Counted from the first letter of the stretch, positions 1 through 7,292 are shown. The stretch is DNA of 16,094 bases from an uncultured Campylobacter sp. (GCF_937997405.1 NZ_CALKTL010000103.1:1-16094); one strand, 5' to 3'. The notes: generated by a model not told the origin, from the sequence alone. Made by a program: numbers and translations.

Positions 1-1
1 G

Positions 2-145
2 TGTCAGAAACCAATAGCATTAAAAATGATGGAAGATTATATAAAAAAATATAATTATGAAAAGTATGAAGAAGGTATTTTTTGGGAAGATGTTGATAAT
101 AAAGTAATAAAAGAACTAAAATTTATAGGAGCAGATCTTGAATGA
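2..145 (+). CDS. 3' end of an unidentified gene in a polysaccharide locus
   Basis: An open frame enters from the left edge and ends at TGA 143-145, giving 47 residues that finish ...LKFIGADLE. It contains a Tyr/Lys/Glu-rich stretch and the segment GIFWEDVDNKVIKEL. The TGA overlaps the TTG start of the next glycosyltransferase gene, so the two are translationally coupled members of one plus-strand operon. The acidic WEDVDN-type ending reminds me of the C-terminal ends of sugar nucleotidyltransferases of the LicC type, but too little is visible to assign it. What is seen is only the open frame, its low GC like its neighbours, and the overlap. The function is unknown. Confidence 0.55.
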   Translation, partial: CQKPIALKMMEDYIKKYNYEKYEEGIFWEDVDNKVIKELKFIGADLE

Positions 146-887
146 AGAATTAGTATCGGTTATAATGCCGTCATATAATTCAGAGAATTTCATAGAACAG
201 TCTATAAAATCTGTACAAGAACAAACATATCCATATTGGGAATTAATTATAGTTGATGATTGCTCGCAAGATAATTCTGCAAAAATTATTAAAGGAATCG
301 CCAGGCAAGATAGCCGTATAAAATTTATAAAATTAAAAACTAATAGTGGAGCAGCTGTAGCTAGAAATACTGCAATAAAAATAGCTAGCGGTAGATATAT
401 AGCTTTTCTAGACTCCGATGATTTATGGTTGAAAGATAAACTTAATTTGCAAATTGAATTTATGAAGAAAAATGGATTAAGCTTTACATATGGCTCATAT
501 AGATTGATGGATGAATTTAATAATGATATGGGGTGTTTTATAACCAAAGGAGAAATTACTTATAATAGCATGCTTAAAACCTGCTCTGTTGGGTGTTTAA
601 CGGCTATATATGATGTTTCTCAACTAGGTAAAATATATATGCCAAATGCAGATAAGCGCGAAGATTACGCTACGTGGCTAAAAATCCTTAAAAAAATCAA
701 AGTCACTAAAGGTTGCTTAGAGCCGCTTGCTATATATAGGCGACATCGCAAATCGGTATCGGCTAATAAAATTAAAATAGCGTTTTATCAATGGAGATTT
801 TATAGAGATATAGAAAAGCTTAGTTGGTTCAAAAGCGTATATTATTTTATGAACTATATGTTTTATGGATTGATAAAATATAAATAA
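138..887 (+). CDS. Family 2 (GT-A) glycosyltransferase
   Basis: This 249-residue protein is a cytoplasmic inverting sugar transferase that adds one sugar from a nucleotide-sugar donor to a growing lipid-linked polysaccharide. The N-terminus VSVIMPSYNSENFIEQSI (residues 6-23) is the family 2 nucleotide-binding start. IIVDDCSQDNS follows at 37-47, and FLDSDDLW at 90-97 carries the metal-binding DxD (D92, D94). The C-terminus is basic and aromatic with no clear membrane segment. The start is taken as TTG 138 because AGGAG at 127-131 lies six bases upstream and no in-frame ATG is near. It overlaps the preceding gene by eight bases. Donor and acceptor sugars cannot be read from sequence. Its stop abuts the stop of the convergent sugar transferase gene with no spacer. 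Low GC is shared with the locus. Confidence 0.9.
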   Translation: MNEELVSVIMPSYNSENFIEQSIKSVQEQTYPYWELIIVDDCSQDNSAKIIKGIARQDSRIKFIKLKTNSGAAVARNTAIKIASGRYIAFLDSDDLWLKDKLNLQIEFMKKNGLSFTYGSYRLMDEFNNDMGCFITKGEITYNSMLKTCSVGCLTAIYDVSQLGKIYMPNADKREDYATWLKILKKIKVTKGCLEPLAIYRRHRKSVSANKIKIAFYQWRFYRDIEKLSWFKSVYYFMNYMFYGLIKYK

Positions 888-1823
888 TCAAACCCCTTTT
901 TTGCGTATTACTATAAATACTGTCATAAGTATTGTCTTTACTTCCAGCCATAATGACCAATATTTTATATAGTATAAGTCATACATTAACTTTTGTTTTG
1001 CATCTTCGGTACTAGCTCCGTATGGATAATTTACTTGAGCCCAGCCAGTGATACCGGGACAGACTAGATGGCGTTCGTTATAGTATGGTATTTCTTTTTC
1101 AAAAAAATTTATCCAGTATCGCCTTTCTGGTCTGGGACCTATTAAATGCATTTCTCCTTTAATTACATTAATGCATTGAGGTATTTCATCTATGCGAGTC
1201 CTTCGCATAAACTTTCCAAAACTAAATATTCTTTTATCATTTTCATCGGCAAATTTAGCTCCATATTTTTCCGCATCTAATTTCATCGATCTAAATTTAA
1301 CACAAACGAATTCCCTGTTATTTAATCCTACCCGTTTTTGTAAAAAGTATATACTTCCAGGCGATTCCTCGTTTATCTTCTTTTTTACATAAAATTTAAT
1401 TACAATAAATAATATGTATAAAATACTACCACCTATGTAGTCTATGATACGCTTGACAGTATATTCAAAACTATTATAAGGGCGAATATCGCTTAAAAAT
1501 TCTAAATCTCTATCGTCCTCAGGAATGTAACATTTATGGAAAAATTTCTCCAGAAATTTTTCAATAGATAGAATTTTAATGCGTTTATGGCTAAAACGAA
1601 ATTGCAAAAGTGTAAGAAATTTTATCATTTTCGGATCTACAAATTCTTTTGTATTTATAACCAAAAATTTATAATTATGACTTTTTAATAAATCTTCTAT
1701 TTCTAATCTGACGTCTCTTGATGATCGACCTGAATATTTCACAATGTTCACTTCACTAAATTTTTTATGTAATCGCTCGAGTTCCATTTCTGTAAATTTA
1801 TATTTCCTACCAAGAACTAGCAT
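888..1823 (-). CDS. Polyprenyl-phosphate sugar-1-phosphate transferase (bacterial sugar transferase family)
   Basis: This 311-residue membrane enzyme is expected to start surface polysaccharide synthesis by moving a sugar-1-phosphate from a UDP-sugar to undecaprenyl phosphate. Residues 1-120 look like the end of a Rossmann-like (CoA-binding-type) domain. One hydrophobic segment spans about 126-146. The catalytic domain follows with QKRVG (162-166), VKFRSM (175-180), the Asp-Glu pair in RTRIDEIPQ (D212, E213), IGPRPERR (228-235) and PGITGWAQVNYPYGAS (256-271). The NYPYGAS form is typical of the PEP-CTERM/EpsB-like subfamily. It is shorter than the roughly 460-residue members because the four N-terminal membrane helices are absent. 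The hydrophobic segment lacks the proline that breaks the re-entrant helix in PglC/WcaJ-type enzymes. ATG 1823 has AGGAG five bases upstream. The sugar specificity is not readable. Confidence 0.9.
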   Translation of the reverse strand: MLVLGRKYKFTEMELERLHKKFSEVNIVKYSGRSSRDVRLEIEDLLKSHNYKFLVINTKEFVDPKMIKFLTLLQFRFSHKRIKILSIEKFLEKFFHKCYIPEDDRDLEFLSDIRPYNSFEYTVKRIIDYIGGSILYILFIVIKFYVKKKINEESPGSIYFLQKRVGLNNREFVCVKFRSMKLDAEKYGAKFADENDKRIFSFGKFMRRTRIDEIPQCINVIKGEMHLIGPRPERRYWINFFEKEIPYYNERHLVCPGITGWAQVNYPYGASTEDAKQKLMYDLYYIKYWSLWLEVKTILMTVFIVIRKKGV

Positions 1824-1994
1824 GGGTACTCCTATCTTTAATAGACTACTTGAGCCATTTTACTATCAAGCTTATTAATATAAGTTTAATCTTTGCTATA
1901 ACCGAATTAAAGCCACTCAATATTATTTATTATAATTTTATATAAGTTTAGCTATACTAAAAAAATCATAATTTTAAAATTTAAGGATCAAACA
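1824..1994. promoter_or_regulatory. Divergent promoter region between sugar transferase and wzz-like gene
   Basis: This very AT-rich 171-base spacer separates two divergent polysaccharide genes. On the plus strand TATACT at 1953-1958, preceded by TAGC, is a reasonable -10 box about 35 bases before the chain-length regulator. On the minus strand TAAAAT at 1857-1862 is a weaker -10 candidate for the sugar transferase. No -35 boxes are evident, as is usual for Campylobacter sigma-70 promoters. The positions are inferred by eye. Confidence 0.4.
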
Positions 1995-2924
1995 TTGAAT
2001 ATGCAAGCCATTAATGAAAACGAAATAGATTTGATAGATATAGTTAAAAAAATATTTCAATATAAGAAATTAGTATGCATTATAACTTGCGGATTTATTG
2101 CTGTTGGGCTTTTGTATATTCTATTTGCTACTCCGTGGTATAAAGCAACGGCGATGGTAGAAACCGCTTATTATAATAATGAAGCTGGTATGCCTCAGTA
2201 CATAACCGAAAGATCCGTTCGGATGCATGAGCTTAGAGTAAAATATATTGATGGACTAAAGGATATTAAGGACAAGAACGTAACGGTTGATAGTATCGTC
2301 GCCGATAAAGATAGCGCCAATATATTTATTATAACGGCGTTTGCCAAATCAAACGAATTACTAAAAAAACATATAGATGAGATGGTGGCAGATTTAAGCG
2401 AAGAAGATGCTATAGTTTTAGATGAATATAAAAAGGTTTTACGTGAACAATTGATAAGTATTGATTCGCAGATAACTTATTTAAAAAATAATAAAATTCG
2501 TAATTTAAAAGAACGCATAGAATATTTAAAAGGCGTTCAGATGGCCAAAATAGACGATCAAATAGATATGCTGAACAAGAGAGAAAAGCTTAGCGATGCT
2601 GGCGAATTAAAACAGATGGAGTTAATGAATATAAAAGATAAAATTTTAAACGACAATATACCTAAAATAAGTGACGAAATTAGTGCTATAACTCTAGTAC
2701 AAATTCCTGATTTAATGAAGAAAAAGAGCATTATAGAAAGTAGGCTTTCTGATTTTAATTTTAAAACTTCTCATATAATTTCTAATATAGTTTTATCTGA
2801 TCGCCCAGCAAAGCCTAAAAAACTAATCATTTTAGCAATATCTGCAATAATAGGACTTATGCTTTCTACCTTTGTAGTATTGGTTTATGATAAATTTAAA
2901 ACCTGCAATTCCGAAAATAGATAA
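1995..2924 (+). CDS. Wzz-type polysaccharide chain-length determinant
   Basis: This 309-residue inner-membrane protein regulates O-antigen or capsule chain length, presumably by acting on a Wzy polymerase not present in the window. It has the classic layout: a short cytoplasmic N-terminus with EIDLIDIVKKI (10-20), a first membrane helix at about 26-46, a periplasmic region starting with the PWYKATAMVE motif (47-56), and a long charged, probably coiled-coil section at about 145-250. A second membrane helix at about 277-299 follows the proline-containing RPAKPKK. There is no C-terminal tyrosine kinase domain, so it is the Wzz rather than the Wzc type. TTG 1995 is preferred over ATG 2001 because AAGGA at 1983-1987 is seven bases from the TTG and thirteen from the ATG. 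It is as AT-rich as the other polysaccharide genes. Which polymer it controls is unknown. Confidence 0.88.
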   Translation: MNMQAINENEIDLIDIVKKIFQYKKLVCIITCGFIAVGLLYILFATPWYKATAMVETAYYNNEAGMPQYITERSVRMHELRVKYIDGLKDIKDKNVTVDSIVADKDSANIFIITAFAKSNELLKKHIDEMVADLSEEDAIVLDEYKKVLREQLISIDSQITYLKNNKIRNLKERIEYLKGVQMAKIDDQIDMLNKREKLSDAGELKQMELMNIKDKILNDNIPKISDEISAITLVQIPDLMKKKSIIESRLSDFNFKTSHIISNIVLSDRPAKPKKLIILAISAIIGLMLSTFVVLVYDKFKTCNSENR

Positions 2925-3312
2925 ATTTTAAATAATTTATTTCTATATTGGGGTGTTACGGTTGAATGTAAAGGCTGCTTTGATAAAACTCCCTACTGCG
3001 GCGCTTTATATTAAAGATCATATTGCGCTAACCTTTAGCATTGCGCTAAATCAGCAATGCTATTTTACTAAAGAGTAAGGATGACATTTAGCTATTGCGG
3101 TATCAAGGCTAGAATTGTTTTTTGCTTTTTAACTATGACTATTAAATTTTATCTATGCATCGAATTCTATCGCTTGGATACATTGTCAAAAAAGTCATTT
3201 ATTATTATCTAGTGGCTCTAATTTGCATTTACAAAAGCATCGTGATTATAAATTTGGGTGTATTAATTAAAAATCGCCGATTAAAATTCTATAATTGTAT
3301 GTAAAAAAGTAT
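2925..3312. other. Gene-poor AT-rich spacer between polysaccharide locus and tRNA-Lys
   Basis: These 388 bases hold no gene I can support. They contain a terminator-like hairpin (3036-3062) and a direct repeat ATTGCGCTAA at 3022-3031 and 3040-3049 (period 18). A 43-codon open frame at 3081-3212 exists but has no recognisable features. AT richness continues up to the tRNA. Confidence 0.6.
3036..3066 (+). terminator. Probable rho-independent terminator after the Wzz gene
   Basis: TAGCATTGC (3036-3044) pairs perfectly with GCAATGCTA (3054-3062) around a nine-base loop, and TTTT follows immediately at 3063-3066. It lies about 110 bases after the Wzz stop. The stem is moderate in GC and the T run short, so termination is plausible but not certain. 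Confidence 0.5.
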
Positions 3313-3388
3313 TGGTGTCCCGTGTAGGATTCGAACCTACGGCCGCCTGATTAAGAGTCAGATGCTCTACCAACTGAGCTAACGAGAC
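3313..3388 (-). tRNA. tRNA-Lys (anticodon CTT)
   Basis: The reverse strand folds into a complete 76-base cloverleaf with encoded CCA. The acceptor GTCTCGT pairs with ACGGGAC (one G-U). The D arm is GCTCAGTTGGTAGAGC, the anticodon stem TCTGA/TCAGG holds the loop CTCTTAA with anticodon CTT, and the T arm contains GGTTCGAATCC. It reads the Lys codon AAG. It sits exactly where the AT-rich polysaccharide block gives way to the more GC-balanced core genes. Confidence 0.96.
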
Positions 3389-3398
3389 AAGAAACATA

Positions 3399-3404
3399 AT
3401 TGTA
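3399..3404 (-). promoter_or_regulatory. -10 box of the tRNA-Lys gene
   Basis: The minus strand reads CACTACAATTATG, giving a TACAAT -10 hexamer ten bases upstream of the tRNA 5' end, with AT-rich sequence further upstream. The placement fits a short leader for a tRNA transcript. Confidence 0.55.
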
Positions 3405-3600
3405 GTGATAAAAATATAAAAAACTGATTAAATTTTATAAAAATTTCGTTAAATTCCATAAAATTTTATTCAGTCTTTATATATCCAATAACTCATAAAA
3501 ATTAAATAAAATACTTTAGTAAAGAATCAATAAATCTTTCTAAAATAACCTATGCGTTTCGATTTCACATCTAAACGCTCTTGCACAAACTCAACGCAAG

Positions 3601-3620
3601 AAGCCCCATAGGCGGGGCTT
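3601..3620 (-). terminator. Hairpin just after the SYLF gene
   Basis: AAGCCCC (3601-3607) and GGGGCTT (3614-3620) form a perfect GC-rich seven-base-pair stem with a six-base loop, starting eleven bases after the SYLF stop. No clear T run follows on the minus strand, so it may be a processing or stability hairpin. A second inverted pair, GCGTTT 3554-3559 with AAACGC 3573-3578, lies further on. Confidence 0.5.
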
Positions 3621-3631
3621 GGCTCGATAAT

Positions 3632-4450
3632 TTATTTTGCTTTTTTAGCCTTTTTGCTTCGCGTAGCCTTAGCATGAGTTCTAGGAGAGCGGTTTGAGAT
3701 GATCGGCTTACCATCAGGGTATTTTTTCTGCACGTGATTTACAGGTATCGCCGCACTGCTGCTAGCGCCGTATTTCTCGCCGTTTGTAAAATACTTCCTC
3801 ATCACTTCTTTCCATCTTTTTGCGTATTTATTCGCGCGTGGAGAGTCATTTAAGATGTCCTCGTAGTCGTAAATTCTCTCGTAGAAGTCGTTAGTTAGTT
3901 GATCGTCGATAGTGATTCTGCCGTTGTCAATCGATACACCTAGGTAGACGCCTGTTTGCTCGCCCGGGCTTACCATCCATGCAGAAATATCAGGCAGATC
4001 AGTTGCTCGACCAGTTCTTCTACCTACGCCGCCCGCCGCAGCACCTACATTGATCTCAAGGGTGTCTGTGCCGGTAAAAATGTCTTGATATGACTTCGTA
4101 GTATGAAAGATCATCACGATGTCGCTCGTCTCGTAGCCTGCTTGTAAGCCTACGCCGTAGCCTTTATATTTGATAAAAATCGGTGAACTCCACTCGCCGT
4201 TCTCGCCTTTGACGCTAAAAATTCCATCGCCGTATTGTAGCGATGCGCCCGCAGCTAAACGTTTTACGTCGGTTAGGATTGCGACGGCTTTGGCGCTGGT
4301 TAGATAGCGCTCATCGGTGCCGAAGTTATTAGCCGCTACGAAAGATCTAACGACGTTAGTCGCCGCTATAACCTCTTGATTTGCCACGACGTCCGCGTGC
4401 AAAAGACCGCAAAGTGCAACAGATGCTAGAAGCAAAAACTTTTTCATCAT
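3632..4450 (-). CDS. Secreted SYLF-domain (Ysc84-type) lipid-binding protein
   Basis: This 272-residue protein begins MMKKFLLLASVALCGLLHA, a signal peptide with a likely cleavage after A19, so it is probably periplasmic or outer-membrane associated. Residues about 30-215 match the SYLF/Ysc84 domain: AVAILTDVKRLAAGASLQYGDGIF, then WSSPIFIKYKGYGVGLQAGYETSDIVMIF (split here for clarity), then an alanine/glycine stretch GAAAGGVGR and YLGVSIDNGRI. In eukaryotes the domain binds phosphoinositides; in bacteria its role is poorly known. The last ~35 residues are a strongly basic Lys/Arg tail outside the domain. Two consecutive ATGs open the frame and AAAGGA lies just upstream on the minus strand. It is monocistronic, divergent from the M23 peptidase gene, with a TATAAT box at 4479-4484. 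Confidence 0.85.
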   Translation of the reverse strand: MMKKFLLLASVALCGLLHADVVANQEVIAATNVVRSFVAANNFGTDERYLTSAKAVAILTDVKRLAAGASLQYGDGIFSVKGENGEWSSPIFIKYKGYGVGLQAGYETSDIVMIFHTTKSYQDIFTGTDTLEINVGAAAGGVGRRTGRATDLPDISAWMVSPGEQTGVYLGVSIDNGRITIDDQLTNDFYERIYDYEDILNDSPRANKYAKRWKEVMRKYFTNGEKYGASSSAAIPVNHVQKKYPDGKPIISNRSPRTHAKATRSKKAKKAK

Positions 4451-4478
4451 TTAATCCTTTTAAAATTGAATTTTCGTT

Positions 4479-4484
4479 ATTATA
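4479..4484 (-). promoter_or_regulatory. -10 box of the SYLF gene
   Basis: On the minus strand the sequence TGCTGTTATAATAACG contains a perfect TATAAT with an upstream TG element, about 29 bases before the start codon. It is the best -10 match in this 105-base divergent spacer. The M23 gene promoter on the other strand is not clear. Confidence 0.6.
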
Positions 4485-4555
4485 ACAGCAATTTCATTTG
4501 TTTTAGCTAATTTTTAACAAAAAATTGATGAAAAATAACTAATTTTGGAAAATTT

Positions 4556-5368
4556 ATGAAATTTCTAGCTATTTTTGCACTTTTGGCGATCAAAATTTTC
4601 GCTTTAGACATAGTAAATGGTGACGTTATTATCTTAAAATTAGATAAAAACACGACCGAGTTGAGCTTTGGCTCAAAGCAAATTCCCCTCATCACGGCGC
4701 CAAATTCTAGCGATAAAATCGCCGTTTTAGCAGCGAATTACCGTGCTAAGGTAGATTTCGCGCTGCGAATAGTAGATCAAAGCGGCAGCCACGAGCAGAT
4801 CGTCGCTTTGAAAAAGGGCGAGTATAAAAAAGAGGCTCTAAGCGTCGCTCCGGGCAAGGTTAAACCACCTAAAGAAGCCGCCGCGCGTATCAAAAAAGAG
4901 CTCGACGAAGCCAACGCGATCTATGCGATCACCACGCCGCGCTATCTTTTTTCGACGCCGTTTGAGCTGCCTTTAAACTCCAAAATAACCTCTGCATTCG
5001 GCAATGCCCGCACCTTTAATGGCGAGCTTAAAAGCTATCATAGCGGCACCGATTATCGCGCCGCGGTAGGCACTGCGGTGCGCGCTGCCAACGACGGCGT
5101 CGTAGTCATCGCCAAAGACCGCTACTACGCGGGCGGTTCGGTCGTGATCGATCACGGCGGCGGCATCTATTCGCAGTACTATCATCTAAGCGAGATCAAA
5201 GTGACGCTTGGCGATCACGTTCGCAAAGGCGATGAAATCGCGCTTTCGGGCGAGAGCGGTAGAGTCAGCGGCCCGCATCTGCACTTCGGCATCGCGATCA
5301 ACGGCGTGAGCGTCAATCCGCTAAGCTTCGTCGCTAAATTCAACGAAGCAGTTTTTGGCGAGCGCTAA
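4556..5368 (+). CDS. M23 family peptidoglycan metallopeptidase
   Basis: This 270-residue protein has a signal peptide at 1-17 (MKFLAIFALLAIKIFAL) and so acts in the periplasm on peptidoglycan cross-links. The C-terminal LytM-type domain (about 140-260) has all zinc-site elements: HSGTDYR with H162 and D166, then YYHLSE with H210, then GPHLHFGI with H241 and H243. The N-terminal ~100 residues form a beta-rich module seen in epsilonproteobacterial members, followed by a charged linker. Enzymes of this type shape helical cells in Campylobacter and Helicobacter, but I cannot say which paralogue this is. I recall C. jejuni Cj1235-Cj1236 as a similar peptidase-hypothetical pair. ATG 4556 follows GGAA at 4547-4550. 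The next gene starts one base after the stop, so the two are coupled. Confidence 0.92.
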   Translation: MKFLAIFALLAIKIFALDIVNGDVIILKLDKNTTELSFGSKQIPLITAPNSSDKIAVLAANYRAKVDFALRIVDQSGSHEQIVALKKGEYKKEALSVAPGKVKPPKEAAARIKKELDEANAIYAITTPRYLFSTPFELPLNSKITSAFGNARTFNGELKSYHSGTDYRAAVGTAVRAANDGVVVIAKDRYYAGGSVVIDHGGGIYSQYYHLSEIKVTLGDHVRKGDEIALSGESGRVSGPHLHFGIAINGVSVNPLSFVAKFNEAVFGER

Positions 5369-5369
5369 A

Positions 5370-7292
5370 ATGCCCTACAATCCGAAGGAGTTGATGAAAA
5401 AAATTCTCGCAGGTAGCGATTTTAAGCTAAAAGGCTCAGTCAAAGGCCGTGTGCGCGTCGCGAGTAGGGACGGTGCGATCGTAAATTTTACCGCTGCAGA
5501 CTTTGGCGTTCAGAGCCTAAACGACAAAATTTCGCTCAGTGGCGAGCAGTTTGAGCGTTTTAGAGCTAGAATTTTTTGGATTTTAAACTCTGGCGGACGC
5601 GAGCTTGCAGGTAGGCTCACGCTCTCTTCTACGCCCAAAAAGAAAGCCCGCGCAGATCGTTTCCGCGCGGCAGATGGCTATGCAGAGTTTGGCGATGCCT
5701 TCGATTTTGGTAGCTTTTGCGGCGGAGATTTGGGCGCGGTTTCGTCCGAGGCTGGCGGCAGCTTGGCAAAGACCTCGTATGCCACAAATGCAAGGCGCGG
5801 CGAGCGAGATTTTTCTGCGCGCAGCGCTCAGAGTGCGCAAGGCTTTACTTCTAGGGCAGAATTTCAAGATGTTTCGCAAGCAGAATTTTATGGTGCAGCT
5901 CGGGCGGAATTTTGCGCAGATACCGCGTGGGATACGGCGCGCGAGAATTTAATTTCGCAAAATGATGCTGCGCAGGATGACATGAGTGTGGGGCTTGCTG
6001 CTAGTTTCGAAGAGAGCGCAAATGCGAGGAGTGAAAATTTTATGCCGCAAAGCTCTGCGTCTGTGAATTCTGCCAAAGGGCGAAGCTTCATTCCTGCATC
6101 GCGAAATTTTATTTCCGCGCAAAGCTCTGCGCTCGTGAAAGATTCCGCATTTGAGGCGCAAAATTCTAATTTTATGGCGCAAGCAGAGGATTTTACGGCT
6201 GAAAATTTGTTTGTAGCAGAGCAGGACGCGGACTTACGAAGTAAAAATTCTACGGCACAAAGCTCTGCATCAAAAAATTTAGCCTTCGCAAATTCTGCGC
6301 TTGATATAAACGCAAATGATTGCAAGCCTCAAGGCTTCGAGTTTTACAAGGGGCAAAGCGCTAATTTCGCTAGCCGCCGTGCCGCAAATTTTGCCTCAGA
6401 AAATACCTCGGAATTGACGCCTCAAGATGAGAATTTCGTCGGTGAGAATTCAATGTTTTTGGCAAAAGGGCAAAATTGCGCGCCCGAAAATTCCGCCGGG
6501 CAAAATTTAGAGCAGAAAAGCTCCGCACAAGAGTGGCACCCTTCAAATTTGCCGCCGCAAGCGGGAAATAAATTCGCGCCCGAATTTGAGCAACCCACGC
6601 AGCCCGCGTTAACGGGTGAGAATTCTACGGTTGCTTCTTCTATGGCGGAGGGGGCGCTTAGTGATGAGCCTGCGTCCGCAGCTTTTGGGAGCGAATCAAC
6701 TTTTGCGGCCAAGCCAGTAAATTTTTATGACAAACCTGCCCGCAAAGCACCTGCGAAAGAGCGCGTGAGCCTTCGAGAGCGTTCCAAGACTCTACCTATT
6801 GCAAGCGCTTTGCGTCCTATCTCGCTACCGCAAGCGCCTAGAGCTGGGCTCATCGAGTTTAAGCCACGCTTCATAGGCATCGCGCATAGGATTAAAATTT
6901 CGTTTTTGAAAAAGAGCGCGAGCGAGCCCGGCGAAGGGGTTTTGGCGCGCGTTCGTATTCCACTTTTGATGGAGAATTTCGGTCTTAATGATATTTTGTC
7001 GTCCACGGCGAGCTACCAAATGGCGAAAAAAATGGTGCGCACGATCGCTGATCTTTACATCGCCAAGGACCTGCGCGGCGTGCACATAGGCGTGCCGGTG
7101 CGCCTTGAAATGGGCTTTAAAAGCGGTATCTCTGACGTCAGCAACCACGCCTTTATCTTTAAGCTCGTCGAGGACAGCCTCGTCAAAAACGGTGTCATCG
7201 ACGATGATAACGCAGATATCGTGCGCGAGATCAAGCTTTTTAAGCAAGACGTTTTCGACGGGGTTTTGGTAAACATCGTGCGGTTTGAGTAG
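5370..7292 (+). CDS. Large protein with low-complexity centre and RusA-like C-terminal domain
   Basis: From ATG 5370 this encodes 640 residues; an in-frame TTG at 5355 would add five. ATG is preferred because it follows GGCGAG and lies one base after the M23 stop. Residues 1-95 form a conserved-looking module (KLKGSVKGRVRV...RFRARIFWIL). Residues about 95-450 are low complexity, rich in Ala, Ser, Asn, Phe, Gln and Glu. The last ~113 residues line up by eye with E. coli RusA recalled from memory: VRIPLLMENFGLND with its N-terminal strand, SYQMAKKMVRTIADLY with its helix, and DVSN...EDSLVKNGVIDDD with DLDN...DALTKAGFWLDD. Of the RusA acidic residues the first Asp (D589) and the later Asp pair (611-613) remain, but the second Asp of DLDN is Ser. 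Resolvase activity is therefore uncertain; the fold is inferred. Confidence 0.75.
   Translation: MPYNPKELMKKILAGSDFKLKGSVKGRVRVASRDGAIVNFTAADFGVQSLNDKISLSGEQFERFRARIFWILNSGGRELAGRLTLSSTPKKKARADRFRAADGYAEFGDAFDFGSFCGGDLGAVSSEAGGSLAKTSYATNARRGERDFSARSAQSAQGFTSRAEFQDVSQAEFYGAARAEFCADTAWDTARENLISQNDAAQDDMSVGLAASFEESANARSENFMPQSSASVNSAKGRSFIPASRNFISAQSSALVKDSAFEAQNSNFMAQAEDFTAENLFVAEQDADLRSKNSTAQSSASKNLAFANSALDINANDCKPQGFEFYKGQSANFASRRAANFASENTSELTPQDENFVGENSMFLAKGQNCAPENSAGQNLEQKSSAQEWHPSNLPPQAGNKFAPEFEQPTQPALTGENSTVASSMAEGALSDEPASAAFGSESTFAAKPVNFYDKPARKAPAKERVSLRERSKTLPIASALRPISLPQAPRAGLIEFKPRFIGIAHRIKISFLKKSASEPGEGVLARVRIPLLMENFGLNDILSSTASYQMAKKMVRTIADLYIAKDLRGVHIGVPVRLEMGFKSGISDVSNHAFIFKLVEDSLVKNGVIDDDNADIVREIKLFKQDVFDGVLVNIVRFE
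5640..6720 (+). repeat. Degenerate coding repeat region (Asn-Phe/Asn-Ser units)
   Basis: This stretch codes for the low-complexity middle of the preceding protein. It is built from degenerate words AAAATTT, GAATTCT and GCAAAGCTCTGC. Three near-copies of CAAAGCTCTGC occur at 6048-6058, 6120-6130 and 6258-6268 and give QSSA. Many units centre on Asn followed by Phe, Ser or Leu (ENFM, RNFI, SNFM, ENLF, KNST, ENSM). Antisense frames are also largely open, which fits composition rather than overlapping genes. Confidence 0.7.

Noticed and set aside
3081..3212. 43-codon plus-strand open frame after the Wzz gene
   Set aside because: GG is directly against the ATG, giving no proper ribosome spacing. 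The peptide is an unstructured mix of hydrophobic and aromatic residues with no recognisable feature, in AT-rich spacer sequence.
3313..3388. tRNA-Lys as a proven integration site
   Set aside because: No second copy of the tRNA 3' end and no integrase gene are visible in the window; only the composition change is seen.
5583..6712. Long antisense and alternative-frame open frames inside the repeat-rich gene
   Set aside because: They mirror the low-complexity coding strand and carry no ribosome sites or motifs; the sense frame has conserved domains on both sides.
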